This document shows, piece by piece, positions 8,776-22,019 of a stretch of DNA of 64,000 bases. A program made the position numbers and the translations under genes. The notes below the pieces were generated by a model. It worked only from the letters and a program-made list of their open reading frames with translations. It was not told the origin of the DNA and searched no databases. Origin of the DNA: Timema cristinae (Eukaryota; Arthropoda; Insecta; Phasmatodea; Timematidae); NCBI GenBank assembly GCA_039000515.1, contig JBCFYV010000012.1:8612287-8676286 (forward strand), given 5' to 3'. Every line of letters starts with the position of its first letter. The stretch's first letter is position 1.

Positions 8776-10980
8776 ATGGGGTACATAAACATTCCTATGA
8801 AATATTATCGACTCAAAATTATGTGGTAACATAGAAAAATAATTGAACTTATTTGTATTGAAATATTATTTGAATAAACTATCCACAACCTATACTTAGA
8901 TTATAAAACAGATGGGATACATAGTATTCACTTAAAACTAAGTTGCAATCAGGAAACATAGCTAAACTAATTAATATTGTCATACTATTAGAAAAAATGA
9001 ACACCAAAACCAATATCTAACTAAATTATTTAAAAAAATATTTAAAGAATATTTATTAATTTATGAAATTATTATATACGATACCAACATATTAAACATC
9101 ATTGTAACACTTTTAATTTATAATTCATGCACAAAACAAAAGTAAGAAATAATTTTCTCAAAATTGACTATTTAACCTTTTAATTTGCGAATTGTAGTCG
9201 ATTTGGTTAATTTAAATGATAATAAACAAAAACAATACCAATTCCAATAACGATAAATGTCTTTCCAGTCTATGAAGAATGTCGGCAAAAGATGTGCTAG
9301 GACAAGTTATATATTGGCAATTTTGTGATCAGAGGTAGTTATTCAAAAATATAAAGTATCAATGTAAACAAAATTACATATATACGTTACTATCATTGGC
9401 TTTTTGGTACATACAATTTTTGTTATAATTTTTATATTTTTTTGCACCGTACAACTTAAGTAAGAGTTGAAATAATGAAAAGCTGAGAACTCACTAGAAA
9501 ATAGGGCTTTTGTTGGAAACTACTATTTTGGTGACATCCGGAACCCTTAACTTTGAGTGGACGTTCGTCAAGATCAGTTGTCATTTTATTGTAATTTCAT
9601 CTACCAGAAACGGGCTTATCAAATTATACACGAGATTTATGTACAAATATACATATATTTAAATATGAGTATTAAAATTAAATCTTATACATGAGGATAT
9701 ACAAAAACTATCAAATTTATAAAATATTCACAGGGGAAGTAACACGATCAAAAAATTACAATTTATTTAGTCATCATAGTATCGAGTCCTGACGCACCGA
9801 TTTTAATTTATTTTTTGTTAAATAAAAGTATTTGTTTTGTGTACTCTCATATCGAGGTTTAAAAATGTTCAATAGTAAAGCCACGTACATTTCCGTTAGT
9901 CTGTGAATGTATGTATGCAGACAAGGCTCCCGGGTATCTAAAAACTAAATATATTTAACTGTAGCTATGCATACAAATCATTTCACGTCTGAACCTACTT
10001 TGGGCTTTACTATAAAAACTGTGACTTGGATACTCAAGAACGTCGACTTAAGTAATATTTGTCCTGGGTAAAATGTGAGTTAATTTAGTATTATTAATTT
10101 GGTCGGCGAGTATAATAAATACAATTTAAAAATACTTGAAACCGACAAGCATAATTACCCACAATTACCAATGGAATGGGGAGGTGAATAAAGATGGAAG
10201 CTTAAATTTAAGCCGTTGGGTTAAAACATTGATAATAATTGTAAATTTATATGGGTTTTTATATGTTTCTATCAAATCCCAGAATATAGCTATAAGAAAT
10301 TAATAAAATATTTGTTGACATTGGTTATCCTCAAGGTCTTAGCGACAATAAAAACAACTTATAGCTCAAGAGTTAGACTACAAGAAATCACTGATAACAC
10401 ATTGTTTTCATTAAATATCGGCTATTATGTAATGGCCTTGACCCTCTCACGTAGTCTTACAACTTGGGAACTATTTTTATGATCTTCAAGTATGTATTTA
10501 CCTAATAGTAAATTATAAGAGGCGTTTTACACACTTTTTATATTTTATTTATTTAAAATCTCTGCTGTGGTTATAGAAGTAATTAGCCTCATTAAAATTA
10601 AATTGTCTCTAATAAATCATATTTTACTAGCCAGGTTCACTTATATTCTGATCTTGTGCACTGAGCGTATAGCTATACTTGATGCTTACCAAGGTTTACA
10701 TTTTTATGCACAACTTATTATAGAGATAGATTATTGACGCTTAGTAGAAAATACTATTTTCGAGTACAGTCGTAAATATTCTTTAGTATATGTTCTTCAT
10801 CTTTTCAAAACTAAATCAGTTTTGTTTAATTAATAGAGATTTAAGTTGGGATGGCAATAACTTTACTTATTTAACCTCAGATATCAAAGCGAGAAGAACA
10901 AAACAGCAACGCAAAGCAAGAGCTTGGACAAAAGATAGAAAAGCACAATGTAGGAACACTTAAAAAGTGGATCTTTTTTG
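8776..10980. other. P450 intron 6 sequence without recognisable genes
   Basis: AT-rich sequence with stops in all frames. The only structure seen is the diverged repeat at about 9470-9630, paired with 5640-5865. Confidence 0.6.
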
Positions 10981-10989
10981 TTTAAAATT

Positions 10990-10990
10990 A

Positions 10991-11022
<32 letters not shown>

Positions 11023-11033
11023 TATATATATAT
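10990..11033. repeat. (TA)n microsatellite
   Basis: Near-perfect TA dinucleotide run with one interruption (ATAATA) in the middle, in intron 6 of P450 copy 1. Confidence 0.95.
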
Positions 11034-11793
11034 TAACCTATGAATGTTAATGTACTGGGTACACAGTGTTTACTTTGACCGTCTTAGCCTGGCCGATGAA
11101 AGTATATCTATATCTTATATTAAACAGATCCAGAGTGCATATCCTAAAGGTAAGTTCCCTAGCCTTCAGGTTAAGTGGAGTGCCCGTATCTGATTCTTTT
11201 CTAACACAGTAGCAGCATTACATTCGTTATTATTTTGGAATATGGACCATTTATAATTTATATCCACTCACCTTGATTGATTTTTCGAGCCAGTATGTCA
11301 GAAGATACCAATAGGAGTAGACCTACAAAGATAAAGTTATTTTGTCTTTTGTGATATCTTGATATTTCTATAATTTAATTTAAAAATAAAGGTTAATCAA
11401 GTTTATAGATTAACTTGATTTTTATAGAGATAAATTATAAATTCTATCCCCATTAATAATGAGGAATATCAGGACTAAAATAATTCAAGCTCCGATTGTA
11501 TAGGTCAGACACGTGTAATAATGAGAGCGTGACTTCTCAAGAATGCGTTTCAGCAAAAGAGCTTAGTTCATTTTCACATTTATAACATTAAATATATTCA
11601 AATATTTCAAGGTTAAATAGGTAGCTTCTATATTAAGTTTGCTTTTTCTGGTATTTCGATTTTTAGTTAAATATTCCAAATACCCTTGAGTAAGAAGTCA
11701 ATTTCCTTATTTTATTGTAAATAAAAATTATTTAAAGTATTTAAAATGGTCTGCAGGCAGGCCCCTTAATATCATTGTCTTGAACTTTTCCAG

Positions 11794-11969
11794 GCAACAG
11801 GTTCGCCCTGATGGAAGCAAAGGTGGCCCTGGTTTTTCTACTGTCCAAATTCAGCCTGAGAGTCGTCGATAAAACCGCAGTAAAGATTGAATTTTCGGCG
11901 AATAATCTTACTCCAACTCCAAAAGGCGGATTTTGGTTGGGAATTCAACTTAGAGACAGAAAAGAATAG
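11794..11969 (+). CDS. Cytochrome P450 copy 1, exon 7 (C-terminal, with stop)
   Basis: This exon is short and easy to miss. The acceptor TTTTCCAG at 11786-11793 is followed by 176 nt entering in phase 1 and ending at TAG 11967-11969. The split Gly codon completes the CIG of the heme loop. It continues NRFALMEAKVALVFLLSKF, the helix L that packs on the heme, and ends in a beta-sheet segment with NLTPTPKGGFWLGI, the usual C-terminal pattern of CYP9/CYP6 proteins. Phase, motif order and position after the heme-loop exon all agree. The matching exon of copy 2 must lie beyond the right edge. Confidence 0.93.
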
Positions 11970-12005
11970 ACATTTTTACTTTTTACCACATCATTGAATC
12001 CACAG

Positions 12006-12011
12006 AATAAA
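12006..12011 (+). promoter_or_regulatory. Candidate polyadenylation signal of P450 copy 1
   Basis: AATAAA lies 37 nt after the TAG stop. The position fits a short 3' UTR, but such hexamers are frequent in this AT-rich DNA. Confidence 0.45.
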
Positions 12012-12318
12012 ACTTGAAGTAAAGTATAGTAAAAATATAAAACGATACATCAACCTGTAAATGAAAGATAAATATAATTCAACTATACCGATTCTGTTCG
12101 GAATAAACATAACAATTAACATTTAAATTTTGTAAAACATTCAATTAAGTTGGGTTTGATACGAAATTATTTAATATTAAGAAAACTTTATTTTAATAAT
12201 AAGGTAATTGGTTTTCTGATACATTTTGAGTAAATGCGAAAAAATTGAAACAAAGTAAGTAGCTTTTAGCTAAGCTCGTTGTTCACAATGAACATGAATA
12301 ACCTTTATTAGTTAATTA

Positions 12319-12485
12319 TGTGGGGAATGCCAGGCCTCCACCGTGGTTCGGATCCCATGTTAAATTTTAGGTCCTCCATTTCATCTCACTACCACCTACC
12401 ATCACACATTAGCGTAAGTGCGTATAACCCAAACGGGTAGTAAGACGCGGTGCTAATAATAATAATAATAATATAATAATAATAA
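12319..12485 (+). mobile_element. 5'-truncated tRNA-type SINE, family A
   Basis: Starts near GGGGAATGCCAGGCCTCCAC, runs through CCATTTCATCTCAC and GTGCGTATAACCCAAACGGG, and ends with GTAGTAAGACGCGGTGC and a (TAA)n tail. The tRNA-like head seen in the copy at 25701 is missing. Confidence 0.8.
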
Positions 12486-12606
12486 AAATTCGTTAATTAA
12501 AAGTAAAAGAAACGTATTAGTTTTTTTATAAAACATTTTTTTTTTAATGGAGGGAATGGCAACTTTTAAGGCATTGGATCGGTATCTTATGTTTCACGTT
12601 ATTTAC

Positions 12607-12690
12607 ATTTCTAACGATAATGCACCAGTGGCGTACTAAGCCAAATGTACTGCGTTAAATTCCCTTGTCCAGGTGTCATTTTTAAATTTA
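12607..12690 (+). repeat. Diverged SINE head, family D
   Basis: CCAGTGGCGTACTAAGCC...GTCCAGGTGTC resembles the better-preserved copy at 12943-13040 and the inverted copy at 53948-54030. The A box is weak. Confidence 0.4.
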
Positions 12691-12942
12691 AAAAATATGA
12701 TAATATTTGATGCAGCTATAAGCGTATTTACAATTAATATAATAGCTTTGCTATTTAATACACTATTTTTAACGAGCTATCCAGTAGTCATCTCGTGCCC
12801 AAAATCATGCTTCACATATTTTAAGGCCTTCTGAGTTGAAAATGGCTGCGTTATTCGATTGATCGTAATTGAGCACACGATGATTTCCACACGTCCATCA
12901 CAAATTTTCCTTAAAATATGAGTGAAGAATGGCTCTTGATAC

Positions 12943-13040
12943 GAGACGACCTCTGGATGACTGAGTGGTTAGAACATTGGCGTAGTAAGCCAAGGGTCCT
13001 GGGATTTCCCGTGTCCGGGTGTCAATTTTCAATTTAAACT
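12943..13040 (+). repeat. SINE-like tRNA-derived head, family D
   Basis: GATGACTGAGTGGTTAGAAC fits a pol III A box. It is followed by GGCGTAGTAAGCCAAGGGTCC, then GTGTCCGGGTGTC and an AT-rich body. It is not a functional tRNA because the B box is degraded. Confidence 0.5.
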
Positions 13041-13916
13041 TTTTAAAATATTAAACCATTAACATGTTTATTAATAATCGATACAATTAACAATAATATT
13101 ATATAATGCTGAAGTAGTACTGTTTATATTTACCATTATGTTCATGTTCCCTTGTAATTACGGAATACTATTTAAATCGTACTAGGGAGTGTTTTAAGTA
13201 TAAACTAAAAAATATAAATACATTTTTAAATAATTAAAATGAGTTGTCACATTATGTTAAGCTATCTATTGAATTATCTATTGGACTTAAGTTCACGAGA
13301 GCTCTATCGGCAATTAAATTGTCATTATCGGCCTTGGTCGGAGTGTTGATGTATTCAACATATAGGTTGAATATAAAATGATTAATGATAACTCTTATAA
13401 TGTTATAACATTTTAATACCATCATTATCAATGTATTTATTTCAATGACGTGGAAAAGGAGTTCTATTTTCCCGTGCTTGAAAGTTGTTAGTTTCTCCTT
13501 ACTGATTTGTACTAGATCTAGTTTAACAATATTGCTGAAACTTCGCCTGCAGCTAATATAATTAACTTTTTTGTATTATATGATGAAAGTATGTATTATT
13601 TTGATATTATTTTGTAGGCAGCACCATAAAATAAATTAAAATGTTAATTATTGTAATATATTATAATAATCTAAATACACTTGGATCCTATTTTATTTAC
13701 ATTTTTTGTTACATTTAATGTTAAACAAGAAATTTAAAAATAAACTAAGGAACTGAGCAGCTCATTTTTGTTGAAAATCTGGAAGTATTGGAGACCAAAC
13801 TCAGGACCTCCGGATCTGTAACCAGGAACTCTGACTCAACTATCGAAGTTCATATTTTGGTGAGTAAACTTTTCTCACAGTATTCTGTGTGTAAAAATGA
13901 TAGAAATATTAATTTT

Positions 13917-14446
13917 TCAAGTACATTACCGTGCTGATACTCCACTTAGATTGTTCAACTACATTACCGTGCTGATACTCCACTTAGATTGTTCAAGTAC
14001 ATTACCGTGCTGATACTCCACTTAGTTTGTTCAAGTACATTACCGTGCTGATACTCCACCTAGATTGTTCAAGTACATTACCGTGCTGATACTCCACTTA
14101 GATTGTTCAAATACATTACCGTGCTGATACTCCACTTAGATTGTTCAAGTACATTACCGTGCTGATACTCCACTTAGTTTGTTCAAGTACATTACCGTGC
14201 TGATACTCCACTTAGATTGTTCAAATACATTACCGTGCTGATACTCCACTTAGATGTTCAAGTACATTACCGTGCTGATACTCCACTTAGATTGTTCAAG
14301 TACATTACCGTGCTGATACTCCACTTAGATTGTTCAAGTACATGACCGTGCTGATACTCCACTTAGATTTGTTCAAATACATTACCGTGCTGATACTCCA
14401 CTTAGATTGTTCAAGTACATTACCGTGCTGATACTCCACCTAGATT
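13917..14446. repeat. 38-bp minisatellite, 14 units
   Basis: Head-to-tail units of TTCAAGTACATTACCGTGCT followed by GATACTCCACTTAGATTG. Fourteen copies of the ACCGTGCTGATACTCCAC core can be counted. Units differ at a few fixed positions (AAGTAC/AAATAC, TTAG/CTAG, GATTG/GTTTG) and two are 1 bp off length. There are no spacers and no coding frame. Confidence 0.97.
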
Positions 14447-14970
14447 TTTTATTCTAATTTTAATGATGGCTTACCACGACCATATCAGTCAAAGAATTTG
14501 TATGAAACCCGAATGAATATTATAAAGAGATGCTAACTAAGTAAAAGCATTATTGAGCATTATGTGGAGATGATTATCACTCATTATCATAAGCGCAACA
14601 CGTATATTTGGAAGTCGGTCACCAGATTCTGGATTACAAAGAATAAAAAAAAAATCTTGAAGTGATTTGACAATCATAATCCTTTTTTACAATGATCAGA
14701 AAAATAACTTGTGCCCATCCCAACATTTGTAAGCAGATTTCACTATTAATTGCGATAAGTCAAAATAGATTGTAAAGAAAACCACATAAATGCAGAATAT
14801 CACCATTCAAAACAAAGTTGCTGGATCCATAATTCAACATCTGTGAAGAGCAAGATAGAGTTTTATGATCTAACCCTGCTCTATTTGACGAGGTTTCCAA
14901 TAAGATACCTTAATAAGTCTTGCGGAAATAGCACACCAACATACACATGATACTTCATTGATAGTGTGTG

Positions 14971-15126
14971 CAACCTGTGAATGTGAGGAATGCCAGGCCT
15001 TCGCCATGGTTCGGATCCCACGTTAAACTGTAGGTCCTCTATTTCATCTCACAATCATCCTACCGGTACACATTACCGTAAGTGCGTAGAGCCCGAACGG
15101 GTAGTAAGATGTGGTGCTAATAATAA

Positions 15127-15179
<53 letters not shown>
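14971..15179 (+). mobile_element. 5'-truncated tRNA-type SINE, family A
   Basis: Starts CCTGTGAATGTGAGGAATGCC, contains CCGAACGGGTAGTAAGA, and ends in a long (AAT)n run to 15178. No tRNA-like head is present. The Asn- and Leu-rich frames over the tail are artefacts of the trinucleotide repeat. Confidence 0.82.
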
Positions 15180-15180
<1 letters not shown>

Positions 15181-17501
15181 GGTGCTTGCTCAATAGTTGT
15201 AAGCGGTCAGAAAGAGTAATTAACCATGGAGAGTTATGCACTCAATATGTTAACGTTGTATTTTCATGTTATAAAGGTACTGATATCTTTTTATGAGTAC
15301 AATAGTCCTCCGAATACAATTTATGAAGAGCACAAACATTAGAAAATTGCTAAACACCTTTGAAAATCGAAAATATGTGACTGTCATTTTGCAAACTACT
15401 TCTACTTCAAACACAACATATTTTAACACATTAATGAAGGCGCTCAATGACAGGGTTCTAAATTAAAGTAAAGATCTGTCTGGAATACATTTCTATGTTG
15501 TTTAATCTGTGTTTGGAAACTTACACCTTTTAATGTGCAGCTCCAACTCCTTCAAAAGTCTGATTGAGTTGCAGTTCATGTTCAGTGATATTACAGCCTC
15601 AAAATAATTAGAAAATGATCAATGTGATATATTCAATCTGCTATCAACAAATTAATCAGTAGGGAAACAGTTCTTCCGAGTTTGCATGGACGCACAGGAT
15701 TGGTTGGTAAACTTTCTAGAGTCACCTACTGCGGGTGGCAGATGATAATTGGTGCCCTGATCCATACTATCCGCGTATTGGCTGGTGCACCCTATGATTT
15801 ACTTAACTTCATGAGTGGGAATTCCCTATTGTGGATTGTGGCCAATGCAGATAAATAAACTGTAGGATCATAGAAGCATACATGTTGTCGCAGACAAACT
15901 AGATTATGGCAGAAAGCTGAACGAAAACGCCAATGAATTATATGTGCAAAAACAAAGGTGAACATATAAGTATAATCTAACACTTGTAAACAGTGTTTTT
16001 GGTGTTATAAGACAGGAATAAAATTCATACCATTTGTATCAGGTAGACGTGAGTGATAAATGGTAAACACGAATGATAGGCCTACCTTTGTTTATAAAAT
16101 GTTCTCACTTGTTACAATATACATACATGTAAAGGGCTGCGATCGACTTCCGACCGAGTATTGGATGAAAAAGTTTGACCCTTATGTTAATTGAAACGCA
16201 CTTTAAAGTTTCTGATCTGTTTAAATCACTTGGTAATGTTTTAGGAGGAGGAACTAAGCTATCTCGATACAGTTTTGAAATATATCAGGCCTACTAATTT
16301 TTTAGCTTAAAAACACAAACATACAAATTATATTAATTGTATTATACGCTATGAATTATTTGCCAAGAGTTTGCATTAACTTTTCTCATGAAATGTGATA
16401 GTCATGATACATTACGTCACTATATCACATGTATAGTGAAATGTAATATTATTTTAAAACTCCCTTGGTGGGCATGTAAATTTAATTGTCAGATTCATAT
16501 GTTCTGTTTTGCAGGAGGTAGAGAGGTGAGTTAAATATTGCATTTTCTAAATGGTTTCCCCATTCTCTATAAATGAATTCTCTTCGAGCTAATTCGGTTT
16601 CACTTCCTCTAAGAAACCTTCCACGTCCATAGTTCAATTAAACCGTTAATAGTCTCGGTGTTAAACGTAGTTTTAAATCAAACACCAGCCCTGGTTGGTG
16701 AAAATACACTTGATCTCAGACTCAGTAGTCGGTCGCGCTGACTCCTCACCTAGACCCTGGCAAGCAGGGAGGTGTCGTGAATCAAACGTACACCCCAGAA
16801 TAATCACGTGTTCTAAGATGGGATTGTTTCGACACGAACACAACATCGATAGCAGCAAAGTGTTTACCAGTGTTCATGAATAATTGAAAACACCACTCAG
16901 ATATTGATATTGATTGAAGCACTATAGCATGCTAGGCTTATAGCGTGTGGAACATCACGGCCGGGGTTCGGATGTGTGAAGTTACCGTTCGGGGGCCTCT
17001 TCAAACAAAGAAAATCTTGTTTCGTTTAACATTTAACAGTGTTAAGATGGTTCTTAATGCCCAGTCTACAAACAGTCGAACCCTATTTTCTGACTTGAAT
17101 TCATAATATTGTCTGTCTACAATAATACACGCAAGCGCAATCGTATGTCAGAATCATTATTTGAAGGAGAGGACCAATGACAATCAATTGTGTGTATGTG
17201 GTTGCGTTGGTTTGTGTTCAGCCAATAAGAAACAAATATGTTTTTAATACAATAATCAAATACAAATATTAAGTATTTTGTTAAGGACAACAGTTTGTGG
17301 AAATAAAGGGTCTTTAGTAATAAACATCATATTTTAAAAATTTGCCATAACAATAATGTATATTAAAGATTTTAAATATTTATTTACTATTTAAAAACTT
17401 TAATGTGACTTTGATTTTTGTAGTAAAAGTCTTTGGTGTTTGTAATTTGTGCTCTTTGGCTTGAGCCTTCTAGACGTGGGGTGTTTAGTACTAACATTTT
17501 T
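15180..17501. other. Intergenic, no recognised gene
   Basis: Only short random frames. A weak tRNA-SINE-like patch may lie around 16680-16830 but it has no clear boxes or tail. I see no exon with supporting splice sites. Confidence 0.5.
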
Positions 17502-17877
17502 CAGTAGTACTACTACTATGACTACTACTACTACTAAATATTGTGCGTCTAGGCTACATAATTCGTAGCCCAGTTTGTGGGAATATTAGCCAGTACTAAT
17601 GTACCGTTGTCCAGGGGACGCCCTAATGTATTAATCGTACATCCTTTCCGTGGAGGCTCTTTCCATACGCGATGATATGAGGTGATGGTGATAGTGGGTA
17701 TCAGAGAGGGGAACCAATGGAAACACTTAAACCTAAACTAAGCCTAACTAGACAAACCCTGGTGATCGTTGAGATAATTCCTCTTAAAAGAAAAATACAC
17801 ATGTTCCCGGCTGGGGATTGAATCTAGGAGCCCTAGGCTCGTAGCCAGGTGCACTGACCATACACTATGGGCCCAGT
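17502..17877 (-). mobile_element. tRNA-headed SINE, family C, with (AGT)n tail
   Basis: On the minus strand the head at about 17877-17810 reads ATAGTGTATGGTCAGTGCAC (A-box region) and then CTAGATTCAATCCCC (B-box-like). After a body of about 300 bp the 3' end is a TAG/AGT trinucleotide run at 17502-17537. Tail unit and body differ from families A and B. Confidence 0.65.
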
Positions 17878-18813
17878 TAAATTTTTCAATAAATTTCAAT
17901 GATATTAGAATTTTATGACAAATCATTATTGAAAACGGTGCCATACAGTATATCATTATATAAATTGAAACAGTCTAGTGTATTTAATATTTTTTCAATG
18001 CGTATGTTTTCTTGATTCCTATTGGTCGAAATTACGTGCTCCGGTATTTCATTGAAGACAGTCCATTTTGTTAGAGGAATCAAATTACGATACACCTCCG
18101 AGTGCTCTACGATTGTGAGTCCAACAAGTAGGTGCGACTGGTTGTGGACTGGCTCTAGAGAGTGAATTTGTGATAGAATGTGTTTAAAACATACGGTAAC
18201 CGCTGGGGAAATAGTCGTACAGCTATGCTCACATATAAATTATTAAGTCAATTAATGAAAACTAACTTATAGTTTGGTTGTTTTTTCACCGCGTCTCACT
18301 TTCCATACGAGCATTCCACGTTTAATTACACTAATGAGGAAGAGAGGATGGGGGTATAATCTAGAGGAAATGTCCGCACTTAAGTGGAAGCTTGGAAAAA
18401 CATTTAGTACACCTGGCCACGATTCGAGCCCCGATTTCTCCACCATGGGAAAATTAAATGAGACTAACGTTTAGTTCGCGAGCACACGAGCAAACCGATG
18501 AGCTTAGCTTACATTTAAAATATAATATTTTGTTTTATAAAGGATACTGGTTCGATTTAAGGTGGGGTTAACGAATGTATTTAGAAAAAAATGTATGGTT
18601 AGTAAATATGTAGGCAATGTTATATTTATAATATAGTGCTAATATAATATGTGTGTTTAGAAACACATATCAAATATCGCAGTCTAAAAAATTATAATTT
18701 GTTGTTTGACATATTAAATGATTGGTTTAACAGATTTCAGCTAAACTTATTGGACACGTTCGTCAGTCTTCAAACATCATTAAATATATTTTAATATTTT
18801 ATTCATTCAAGGG
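17878..18813. other. Intergenic up to the gap
   Basis: AT-rich. Around 18340-18480 there is a faint match to the body of SINE family B (ATCTAGAGGAAATGTCCGCA and a GATTCGAGCC box) on the minus strand, too weak to call. Confidence 0.4.
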
Positions 18814-18913
18814 NNNNNNNNNNNNNNNNNNNNNNNNNNNNNNNNNNNNNNNNNNNNNNNNNNNNNNNNNNNNNNNNNNNNNNNNNNNNNNNNNNNNNNN
18901 NNNNNNNNNNNNN
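18814..18913. other. Assembly gap of exactly 100 N
   Basis: One hundred consecutive n. A round number normally stands for a gap of unknown size, so distances across it, including the apparent 58.2-kb spacing of the P450 copies, are not reliable. Confidence 1.
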
Positions 18914-19200
18914 TGCCCTCCAACCCAAAGCAGAGTCCAATGATTCTCTCCAGTAAAAAGTGAAAATTTTGAATTCACCTAAAAGTTTTTAGAGGGGTCA
19001 TCACTAATTAGCAAATCTTTGAAAATTAAATGTCTCTAAAATATATTTGGAGTAGCCTTCACTTGCCAAATTTTTGTAAATCAGACGCCCATAGAAGTTA
19101 TTTGAAAGTCTTAGTTTGGCAAATTTTTGAAAATTAGATGCTTAGAGATACTATTTGGTGTGGCCTTCGTTGGAAAATTGTTTAAATTAGTTTCCCATTA
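18914..19200. repeat. Relic of the MITE-related AT repeat, three degenerate units
   Basis: Units of AAATTTTTGAAAATTAGATG and TTAGAGATACTATTTGG-like sequence recur about every 60-75 bp. The same phrases, inverted and diverged, occur inside the MITE at 26950-27277 and at 34030-34310. Confidence 0.5.
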
Positions 19201-22019
19201 GACTAAGAAATGTACCTAGATTGAATTCATTCAACACATCTTCGTGCTCGATTTTACAGTTCAACTTAATGTATTTTTAATTTTTACTAAAATTATTTGG
19301 GTCTTAGAGGGAGAAGGGAGGACTGCCCCATTTGCCCTACTTCCTGGATGGGTCACTGGGCTCATGCGAAGCAATTTTTTCATAATAAGAAGACATACAT
19401 TTAGAAATCAGGAAAAGGTTCCTAATGATGAATAATGTTAGGAACACAATCATTATACCACCGGTATTCGAAGGTTCCACTATTATTTGCTTCCTATTAC
19501 ACTATCATTGTCTCTACAAAATATAATTTAACACATTTTTGTATTGTTTACTGCTAAACTGACGCGATCACAGATACTATGTCTAATATTACATTACCAG
19601 TAACACCGTGATCCAACTTTGTCACTATAGAGCACATTCAGCAACTTAACAATCATTATCAAGTATAAATAAAGCAAATAAGATACGCTTACTACCCAAC
19701 AAAGAGAGTGAGGACTTGAAGGTCAAGATCCATACTGAGGTTCTGTCTTCATTAAGTGACCTTGATAAATTTACTGCATTCAAAACTGTCTGAAGCTGAT
19801 AGAGTTCATGCATGTAACTATGGAAGAGATTCAGAATGCTGCTATCAAGAAGACAACAAAACCAGCTAGGCAGAACTAGGCCGGAACAAAAGGACTACTG
19901 TAGCTACTTACAGTATATGGTAATGCACTAATAATACATACTGTAATTTTTCTGTTTATCTGTTCATTATTATATGTGTACCTTAGTCAATCTTAATTTT
20001 GATTATAACTAACTCAGCCTTTTATTTTTATTAATTCTTTTGTGCACCTGTATAAAATGTAAACCTGCCAAAATGGGGGGAAAAAAATTGTGTCCTATCG
20101 GGTTCTGTTTTAGACAGGTTTTACTATACCTGGAATACATTTCACTGCGTTGTCGATACAATGTTATTCCCGCTTTAACTAATTTTGATTGCTGTAACCG
20201 GGAACCGGAGAGCTCACATTGCTTTGTGGTTAACTTTAGCTCACTAACTATCTGATTCAAATCTTCTTCTTTAATTAACCCTTTCCAGCCTAAATTAACT
20301 AAGGTGTATCTTAAGAAATATTTTTTTAGAAAAATATTTTAAAATTCATTTATAGCTTACAAAAAAATTAATAAAATTTGAAAATTCTTTTCTTCATAAC
20401 TCGTTCTTTCATCCCATGTTTTTGGAAAAACTGGCAGGTCTTCACTATGTGGAGTGGACCTTATTGCAGATATTTTAAACTGTGCTTGAATTTTTTGACA
20501 TCCCTGATGCTTTTGTCACATGGACACAGCAATCATTAACGTAGTTATGTGGTTCTTGTAATATCATAAGTACAGAAAAAGTCATAATTTTGAGTTTTCC
20601 ATCCAACCACATCCTCAGATTTGTTGTGCGGTTAACAAAGCGCAAAAGTGAATTCACAGTTTCCATCTTGGTCGCCTATCTTGCAACCAAAATACAAAGA
20701 TTACGCACATTTAGTAATACTTAAGATTTACTTCTTTAGAGTTTTCATTCTAAGGCTAATACACACGCATCAGAAATTGCCTGGGTGATTAAGACACTTA
20801 TCTGCTTATGAATTATATTAATAATACAATGGTAGACAAATCAGAAGATCGAAATACTCCTCAAATAAACACAGATTAATCGCTCACGCTATAGCTGTTT
20901 CCCCATAAATAAAAGAGTAATGTGTTATCATAGACACAGTACAACAGTCAACAACTATACTCTCGAGACACTACTACCACCATCTATGAGCGAATTAGAA
21001 AAATATTTGGTTATGTATCTGATCAGTGTCATATTTTATTATAAGTTACTTACTATTTTTGCATGCAACAACAATTTTGTTGGTTGTATGACAGGTCAGG
21101 GCCATATTCCCTTTATTAAAACGTAGTAAGATACACATAACTTACTACACGTGAACACAGAAACCTACATAAACAAAAAATGGCAAGTGATTTGACAATT
21201 TTACTATCATTTTCGAGATATACACACAAAAATGGACTTAATACAACCAAAACATATCTGAAGGTAAGAACCATGTTCACGAGTGTAATCAAAATTTATA
21301 GGATCCTTCCATTCAACAACACAATGGTACTTAAGATATAAACCAAGGATAAAATACGAAATCTAAACTTTTCAACATGGTTCCCAAAATTGGGTAGGGA
21401 AAGGGCCACATTATCTCTCCCCCCCCCCACACAAATCATCCACAAGGAATGAGAGGAACGTAAAAAATTAACACTCTGTTAGCTTAAGCGGCTCGTGAGA
21501 TACATAAATTAAAATATGCTTATTTTGGGACTCACTGTCTCATTCACTGATCATCAAAACATATAGGACACTTTCAGTCAACATACAGCCTTGAAAATTA
21601 GTATAGAGGATGTAAGCCAAGGAAAAAATACCAAATCTCAACTTTTCAACAGTCCCCAAAAAAGTGAGGGTTAGGTGTAATAGAAGGAACGGAATTTTTA
21701 ATTTTATTACAGCCATGTAGCATATCATTTTAAAGGCCTTCATAAGTCGATGTATTGTACCTACTTGTTATAAAAGTATTCATATATCTAATCTACGCAA
21801 GTATTGATATCCCACCAAAAACCTCTATGTAAAACACGTGGCAAGTTCTACAACCCAAAAATCCTTAAATTATTCAACCTCTAAAAGAAGTAAGATATAA
21901 AAGAATGTAAAGTTCAACTTTTAATGTCTTTCCAAATAAATTGTCACTTCTTTAGATCTATCATAGCGCATTAAAATGATTTTAAGTCTCTAGTTAAAGT
22001 TGTTCTATACACTTCAACT
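19201..22019. other. Intergenic, no recognised gene
   Basis: No domain or splice-supported exon found. Short frames such as 20040-20255 and 21540-21743 show no family resemblance. It contains a C run at 21420-21429. Confidence 0.5.

Noticed and set aside
8349..8792. Minus-strand Ser/His/Thr/Leu-rich frames
   Set aside because: They are products of the GT/GA microsatellite.
13917..14446. Regular 38-bp repeats that could suggest a CRISPR array
   Set aside because: The units are directly adjacent with no spacers, and the context is eukaryotic. It is a minisatellite.
15044..15296. Leu-rich and Asn-rich open frames on opposite strands
   Set aside because: Both are translations of the (AAT)n tail of a SINE.
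20040..20260. CAGGTTTTACTATACC-like sequence recalling a pogo/Tigger end
   Set aside because: No matching inverted end and no transposase remnant could be read nearby.
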